From Holophagaceae bacterium (GTDB lineage Bacteria > Acidobacteriota > Holophagae > Holophagales > Holophagaceae): 9,986 nt of DNA. Numbering within the stretch: the first letter of the stretch is position 1; every line of letters begins with the position of its first letter. A program made the translations under genes and the position numbers. This document shows positions 6,656 through 9,986 of this stretch, in pieces. The notes beneath the pieces are model-generated. The model made no database searches. It was not told the origin of the DNA and worked only from the letters and a program-made list of their open reading frames with translations. The stretch spans positions 22,753 through 32,738 of the forward strand of contig PMJK01000130.1 in the NCBI GenBank assembly GCA_003158505.1, written 5' to 3'.

Positions 6656-7395
6656 AGGGCGACCTCCATTCGTCCCGCCGGAAACTCATCGAAGGTCCGG
6701 CCTTGAAGCAGCCGGCCTGCGGATCTTTTCTGAACGCCACCCCACTGCTTGAAGAAAAAGGGAACTCCATGGGCCTTGCATTGATCCTTGATCGACAGTA
6801 CCCACCCAGGTTCCATCACTCTTGCGCCTGGTCCGCTTTCCCCTCCGACGATGACCCAGTCGATTCCAGACAAGTCAATAGGGCCAAGGTCCTCCAGCAA
6901 CGGTTCAATGGATAGGAATCGGAGACCCGCTTTGGTTTCCCTCAACGAGTCGATGCGAGGAAGCCCGTGTTTTCGGTCCTCCACGCTGACCCCCAGCCAA
7001 ATGTGCTCATGGCTTTCAGTCCACGAAAGATGCTTATTGACGACAGCTTTCATACGCTCGTGGCGTTTCGTAAGGATCTGGTAGGTGTGCCAGTCAGCCT
7101 CTCGCATGGTCTTGAAGACGGTCTTGATGAAATCGATGGGAACCCCGTCCTGGAAGAGGTCGCTCATGGAATTCACGAATACTCGGCGGGGCCTCTTCCA
7201 GCCAAGCGGCTCCTTCAGTTTTCCGGGGACGAGGCGGAGGTCGAATCCTTGCTCGTAGGGATGCCCGGGAATCCCCCGCCACCGCTCGGCAAACACTTCG
7301 GCATAGCAATGGGCGCAGCCGGGACTGATTTTCGAGCACCCGCGAACGGGATTCCAGGTGGCATCGGTCCACTCGATCGCGCTGTGGTCGCTCAT
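6652..7395 (-). CDS. DUF5131 / phage Gp37-Gp68 family protein with three-Cys motif
   Basis: A 247-residue, apparently full-length family member. It opens EWTDATWNPVRGCSKISPGC and continues AHCYAE, giving the defining cysteines C20-x6-C27-x2-C30. Further family blocks are RRVFVNSMSDLF (70-81), HTYQILTKRHERM (103-115), IWLGVSVED (132-140), RFLSIEPLLEDLG (159-171), VIVGGESGPGAR (181-192) and VPFFFKQWGG (211-220). The three cysteines suggest metal or Fe-S binding, and some have compared the family to radical-SAM enzymes; no reaction is established. It is the first gene of a two-gene unit and overlaps tcmP by 4 nt. The ATG at 7395 has GGAGG at 5 nt spacing. Lower GC than the flanks marks it as part of the acquired island. 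Confidence 0.9.
   Translation of the reverse strand: MSDHSAIEWTDATWNPVRGCSKISPGCAHCYAEVFAERWRGIPGHPYEQGFDLRLVPGKLKEPLGWKRPRRVFVNSMSDLFQDGVPIDFIKTVFKTMREADWHTYQILTKRHERMKAVVNKHLSWTESHEHIWLGVSVEDRKHGLPRIDSLRETKAGLRFLSIEPLLEDLGPIDLSGIDWVIVGGESGPGARVMEPGWVLSIKDQCKAHGVPFFFKQWGGVQKRSAGRLLQGRTFDEFPAGRMEVAL
6663..6667 (-). promoter_or_regulatory. Ribosome binding site of tcmP inside the DUF5131 coding end
   Basis: GGAGG on the minus strand lies 7 nt before the GTG at 6655. It decides for the GTG start, since the first downstream ATG is far into the conserved part. Confidence 0.65.
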
Positions 7396-7400
7396 TTACT

Positions 7401-7405
7401 CCTCC
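7401..7405 (-). promoter_or_regulatory. Ribosome binding site of the DUF5131 gene
   Basis: GGAGG on the minus strand, 5 nt before the ATG at 7395, supports this start codon. Confidence 0.75.
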
Positions 7406-7444
7406 CGAACCTGCCAATGGACTGCATGGATTGGATCTAAGGCC

Positions 7445-7484
7445 AGTATAGATTTTTTATAGATTTTCGCTATAATTTCGCTAA
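7445..7484 (-). promoter_or_regulatory. Candidate promoter of the DUF5131-tcmP unit
   Basis: On the minus strand TTAGCG (7484-7479) and TATAAA (7461-7456) are separated by 17 nt, with a second -10-like TATACT at 7450-7445. Transcription would start about 50-60 nt before the DUF5131 ATG. The -10 matches are good and the -35 is half-matched. The box overlaps the 11-bp repeats, so a regulator bound there could control the pair. Confidence 0.45.
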
Positions 7485-7490
7485 TTTAAA
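7447..7490. repeat. AT-rich 11-bp-spaced direct repeats
   Basis: TATAGATTTT occurs at 7447-7456 and again at 7458-7467. TTTCGCTA occurs at 7465-7472 and again at 7476-7483. Both pairs are offset by exactly 11 bp, so the block can be read as four degenerate 11-bp units with T-tracts about one helical turn apart. TATAG (7458-7462) and CTATA (7470-7474) also form an inverted repeat. This fits a cooperative operator or intrinsically bent promoter DNA. It is the most AT-rich stretch of the window. Confidence 0.65.
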
Positions 7491-7687
7491 TTTTAATGAG
7501 ACCTGATCGCTGTTCCGGGCCCGCTCTAGGTTCAGTGCCAAGAGCAGGTCCTCTAGGGCTTGGCCTGCCTTGCGCTTCTTGCAGAGCCTCATCAGCGTGC
7601 GCTGGTTCAACTCTGACTCGCCAACACCACAAGGTCCAGCCACCGATCTCCCATCTCATGCAACAACCGCGCAGCTTCGGCAACCAT
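7470..7687 (-). pseudogene. Possible frameshifted gene remnant in the gap upstream of DUF5131
   Basis: Two overlapping minus-strand frames look protein-like. From the ATG at 7687, 26 codons read MVAEAARLLHEMGDRW and on through LDLVVLASQS to a TGA at 7609-7607. Across that stop, the adjacent frame reads SELNQRTLMRLCKKRKAG and continues with an amphipathic, Leu-rich stretch (QALEDLLLALNLERARN) to a TAG at 7472-7470. A one-base shift near 7610 would join them into about 70 residues, mostly helical. No Shine-Dalgarno precedes the ATG and I do not recognise a family. It may be the decayed end of an older island gene, or chance. Confidence 0.25.
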
Positions 7688-7700
7688 AGATAGAGAAGAA

Positions 7701-7916
7701 TTGGCCACGGATGAACGCAGATTTACACGGATGGATGGCCTTTGCTCTTGATCTTTATCGGTGTTCATCGGTGTGTATCGGTGGTTTTCAAGCTCTTCGC
7801 TTTTTCGTTTTCCACCCCCGGTGGGAAAGAAGGATTAGCCACCGATGAACACCGATTAAAGAATGATTCCCTTGATCGGTGTCTATCAGTTCGTACTGAT
7901 GTTCATCGGCGTTGGC
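7701..7916. repeat. Cluster of direct and inverted GATGAACACC-type repeats
   Basis: Copies alternate in orientation. Forward: about 7704-7735 (CCACGGATGAACGCAGATTT then ACACGGATGG) and 7838-7858 (GCCACCGATGAACACCGATT). Reverse: about 7757-7784, where ATCGGTG recurs at exact 10-bp spacing (7757, 7767, 7777), and about 7874-7916 (GATCGGTGTC, GTTCATCGGCG). ACACCGAT (7849-7856) can pair with ATCGGTGT (7875-7882). Between the two halves is a hairpin, TTTTCCACC (7808-7816) with GGTGGGAAA (7820-7828). Sequences of this kind are common as dispersed intergenic repeats in several phyla, and they create spurious ORFs on both strands here. No protein is predicted in 7688-7953. Confidence 0.7.
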
Positions 7917-7953
7917 TTCGCCTTGCCCCGAATCCCGCCACCCGATCCGATGG

Positions 7954-8661
7954 TCATTCCGTGGCCTCGTGCCGTGGGTGCACCATACGCCGCAGGGCAG
8001 GCGTGAGGATGTGGCTGGCGGCGAGGATGCGGGCTTCCTCATCCAGCGCCTTGATCCAGGGGGCCGCATGGCCCAGGACGAGGCCGGAGTCAGGCAGGGC
8101 GAGGCTTTGATCCAGGGCCCGGAGCACCTGCTCCGCCACCGGCCCGATCTCCCGCCAGCGGGACCCGGCCAGGGCATCGACCTGGGTCGGTCTCAGCGGC
8201 GGCTGGATGAGGGCGACGAGACCTTCTAGCCCCAGCTTCGGATGCTGGAGAAAGGCCATCAGCACCGTAACCGCGGGCGCCCGCCACACCAGGGGCCAGA
8301 GGGGGTGCGGCGCGTGGATCGCCAGGCTGCGGCGCTCGCCGATGGTGAGGGTCATCCACTGTTGCCGCACCTTCTCTGTGGCCTGCTGCCGGGCCTGGGG
8401 ATGGGCCGCCGGGTCTGCTGCCACGGCCACCAGGGCCCGCCAGGGCAGGCGCGCCAGCAGCCGCGAGCGGAGATGGGCCGGGGCCTTGGGATGCTGGGCA
8501 ATCCAGCGCAGCAGCAAGGGCCGCTTTTTCAGCTCGGGCAGGTCCGCGGCGGATTCGAGCCAGCCCCGGGGTGGGTCGGGCTGGCGCAGCAGCCGTAGGA
8601 AACGCGGCCACGGAACCTCGGGCGGGAGCCCCCACTGGACAGAGGATGGTTTCACTCCCAC
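7954..8661 (-). CDS. Hypothetical alpha-helical protein, HEAT-like repeats possible
   Basis: A 235-residue protein I do not recognise. It is rich in Leu, Ala, Pro and Arg with repeated helix-pair texture: LRSRLLARLPWRALVAVAAD, then PHPLWPLVWRAPAVTVLMAF, and later a block starting HPKLGLEGLVALIQPP. Blocks of the type HPKAP, DPAAHP and HPKLG recur between helices, like the turns of HEAT/armadillo-type repeats. There is no signal peptide, clear membrane segment or catalytic motif, so a cytosolic scaffold or binding protein is plausible. The start is uncertain: GTG at 8661 or GTG at 8655, neither with a good Shine-Dalgarno. Its strong G/C-ending codon use is typical of the host, so it belongs to the core side of the island boundary. 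It is divergent from the DUF2520 gene. Confidence 0.7.
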   Translation of the reverse strand: MGVKPSSVQWGLPPEVPWPRFLRLLRQPDPPRGWLESAADLPELKKRPLLLRWIAQHPKAPAHLRSRLLARLPWRALVAVAADPAAHPQARQQATEKVRQQWMTLTIGERRSLAIHAPHPLWPLVWRAPAVTVLMAFLQHPKLGLEGLVALIQPPLRPTQVDALAGSRWREIGPVAEQVLRALDQSLALPDSGLVLGHAAPWIKALDEEARILAASHILTPALRRMVHPRHEATE

Positions 8662-8674
8662 AGCCTACAGCCTA
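8661..8674. repeat. Tandem 7-bp repeat
   Basis: CAGCCTA occurs twice head to tail at 8661-8667 and 8668-8674, in the 46-nt gap between two divergent genes and touching the GTG start of the leftward gene. Likely a simple slippage repeat. Confidence 0.5.
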
Positions 8675-8707
8675 TAGCTCACCGCCCTTTTAAGAGACAC
8701 TGTTCCC

Positions 8708-9343
8708 ATGACCACTGAATTCACCATCCTGGGCCGGGGCCGTGCGGGGCGCGCGCTGGCGGAGGCCTGGGGATCGCGCACTGCGTTGGTGGACCACTTG
8801 GCGCGTCCTGAAGGCCTGGTGCTGCTGGCGGTGCCGGATCGTGCGGTGCCTGGACTCGCGACGTGTTTCCCCGGGCGGTGCGTCCACTTGGCGGGCAGCC
8901 TGCACCTGGAGGGTGTGCCCTGCGCCCATCCCCTCACCAGCTTTGATGGGCATGCCCGGGACTGGACCGGCACGCCGCTGGCCATCACCGGCGCGGTCCC
9001 GGACGACCTGCGCCGGGCCTTCGGGGAGTTGGGCTTTGCGGCCTTCGACCTGCCTGCGGAACTGAAGCCGCTCTACCATGCGGCCGCGGTGCTGACCTCG
9101 GGCCATGCGGCCACCCTCTGGCTGGGCGCCGCCTCGCTCCTGCGCGCCCAGGGCGTGGCGCTGCCCGGCCGAGGCTTGCTGCCGCTGGCGGAGGCGACCC
9201 TGCGCAATGTGGCGGAACTGGGCGCCGCGGGCCGCACGGGCCCCTTCGTCCGGGGGGACGAGGCCACCATCGCCCGCGACACGGAGGCGCTGCCGGAGCC
9301 CTGGCGCGAGATCTTCCTGAAGCTGGGGCACAGCCTCGACTGA
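8708..9343 (+). CDS. Rossmann-like DUF2520 domain protein (F420/NADP oxidoreductase-like)
   Basis: A 211-residue protein, somewhat short for a family that usually runs near 250-300. The N-terminal nucleotide-binding motif is FTILGRGRAGRALAEAW, with GxGxxG at 9-14, followed by VLLAVPDRAV (about 39-48). The DUF2520 half follows: VHLAGSLHLEGV, a short CAHPLTSF block, GTPLAITGA, LYHAAAVLTSGHAATL and the family signature TGPFVRGDEATIARDTEAL. Relatives are predicted NAD(P)-dependent dehydrogenases related to ketopantoate reductase and 6-phosphogluconate dehydrogenase folds; the substrate is not known. The Shine-Dalgarno is weak (AAGAG). The stop overlaps the start of the next gene by 1 nt (TGATG), so the two are translationally coupled, which hints that the transporter and this enzyme may share a metabolite. 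Confidence 0.85.
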   Translation: MTTEFTILGRGRAGRALAEAWGSRTALVDHLARPEGLVLLAVPDRAVPGLATCFPGRCVHLAGSLHLEGVPCAHPLTSFDGHARDWTGTPLAITGAVPDDLRRAFGELGFAAFDLPAELKPLYHAAAVLTSGHAATLWLGAASLLRAQGVALPGRGLLPLAEATLRNVAELGAAGRTGPFVRGDEATIARDTEALPEPWREIFLKLGHSLD

Positions 9344-9986
9344 TGTTCCTGCTCCTGCTCGTCTCGGTCATCTGGGCCCTCTCCTTCGGCCTCACGGCCC
9401 AGGTGAGCGGCCTGGGCGCGCCCTTCGTGACCGCGGCCCGCACCGTCCTCGCCGCCCTGGTGTTCCTGCCCTTTCTCCGCGTGAAGGGACTCACCATGAG
9501 GCGTGCGCTGGTGTTCGCCGGCATCGGGGCCCTGCAGTTCGGGCTGATGTACCTGCTCTACATTACTTCGTTCCACTGGCTGCGGTCCTCCGAGGTGGCG
9601 CTGTTCACCATCTTCACGCCCCTGTTCGTGACCCTGATCAGTGATCTGCTGGAGCGGCGGATGTCCTGGATATTCCTGGCCACGGCCTTGCTGGCGGTGC
9701 TGGGGACGGGCATCTGCGTCTGGTCGGGGCTGGCGAGGGCGGGGATCTTCAAGGGCTTCCTGCTCATGCAGGGCGCGAACCTCTGCTTCGCCCTGGGTCA
9801 GCTCCTCTACCGGCGGCTGGCCCCGGCCACCGGCAAGCGGGACCGGGACCTCATGGGCCTCCTCTACCTGGGAGCTTCGATGGTGGCCGTGGCCACAGCC
9901 TTGCCATCGGTCCAGTGGGACCGGGTGCTCGACATGAGCCTGCACCAGCTGTTGGTGCTGATCTACCTGGGCGTGGTGGCCTCGGG
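9343..9986 (+). CDS. EamA/DMT-family transporter, 3' end beyond the window
   Basis: The frame starting at ATG 9343 is open to the window end (214 codons). It encodes an inner-membrane protein with at least six hydrophobic segments: FLLLLVSVIWALSFGL, TVLAALVFLPFL, GALQFGLMYLLYITSF, VALFTIFTPLFVTLI, FLATALLAVLGTGICVW and MVAVATALP. Pro and Trp placement (VIWALSFG; ALFTIFTPLFV) is that of an EamA repeat. A full DMT transporter has ten helices in about 290-300 residues, so roughly a quarter is missing. Members export or import small metabolites. The segment LQFGLMYLLYITSFHWLRSS reminds me of YigM-type (biotin) carriers, but this is not enough to name the substrate. No separate ribosome site is needed: it restarts at the TGATG junction. 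Confidence 0.85.
   Translation, partial: MFLLLLVSVIWALSFGLTAQVSGLGAPFVTAARTVLAALVFLPFLRVKGLTMRRALVFAGIGALQFGLMYLLYITSFHWLRSSEVALFTIFTPLFVTLISDLLERRMSWIFLATALLAVLGTGICVWSGLARAGIFKGFLLMQGANLCFALGQLLYRRLAPATGKRDRDLMGLLYLGASMVAVATALPSVQWDRVLDMSLHQLLVLIYLGVVAS

Noticed and set aside
7701..7916. Possible CRISPR array
   Set aside because: Copies are degenerate, alternate in orientation and have irregular spacing; there are no uniform spacers and no cas genes.
7742..8177. Two ORFs of 122 and 129 codons over the repeat cluster, one per strand
   Set aside because: Both are translations of the GATGAACACC-type repeats (peptides like GVHRCVSVVF) running into the neighbouring gene. Such frames are a known by-product of this repeat type and lack ribosome sites.
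9073..9945. 290-codon minus-strand ORF opposite the DUF2520 and EamA genes
   Set aside because: It spans two real genes on the other strand and has low-complexity His/Gln/Gly/Arg-rich content without motifs.

Overview
The window is GC-rich bacterial chromosome with strong G/C third-position bias in most genes. Protein flavour (a DUF4178 double zinc-ribbon membrane protein, a plant-Deg-like S1C protease, ElbB, a DUF2520 Rossmann protein) would fit an Acidobacteriota/Holophagae-type organism. That assignment is inference from family distribution; no rRNA or tRNA gene is present to anchor it.

Layout. Positions 1-3232 carry a leftward cluster: a class I/II PLP aminotransferase, then a DUF4178 membrane protein, then the first five codons of a further gene with a strong Shine-Dalgarno. 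Divergent from it is elbB (3335-4012, +). elbB converges on a leftward, exported HtrA/Deg-type serine protease (4161-5687). The elbB-protease junction is unusual: the 3' end of elbB is present a second time 136 bp downstream, with a 22-bp identical core and a diverged tail, and hairpins fill the space between. This is the pattern left by an element that integrates at the 3' end of a gene.

Positions about 5700-7950 form an accessory island of visibly lower GC. It holds a translationally coupled pair, a DUF5131 (phage Gp37/Gp68, three-Cys motif) protein followed by its partner TcmP. The TcmP frame is interrupted by an in-frame TAG: 44 further codons continue the same frame and look like the missing family C-terminus. 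Upstream of the pair is a very AT-rich block with 11-bp-spaced repeats and a promoter-like sequence, then a possible decayed ORF, then a cluster of direct and inverted copies of a GATGAACACC-type repeat.

Positions 7954-9986 return to ordinary GC-rich chromosome: a leftward alpha-helical protein of unknown function, then a rightward pair of a DUF2520 Rossmann protein overlapping by 1 nt with an EamA-type transporter cut by the window end.

The housekeeping genes do not form one pathway. The most interesting material is the TcmP-DUF5131 island with its amber-split partner gene, and the att-like duplication at the end of elbB.
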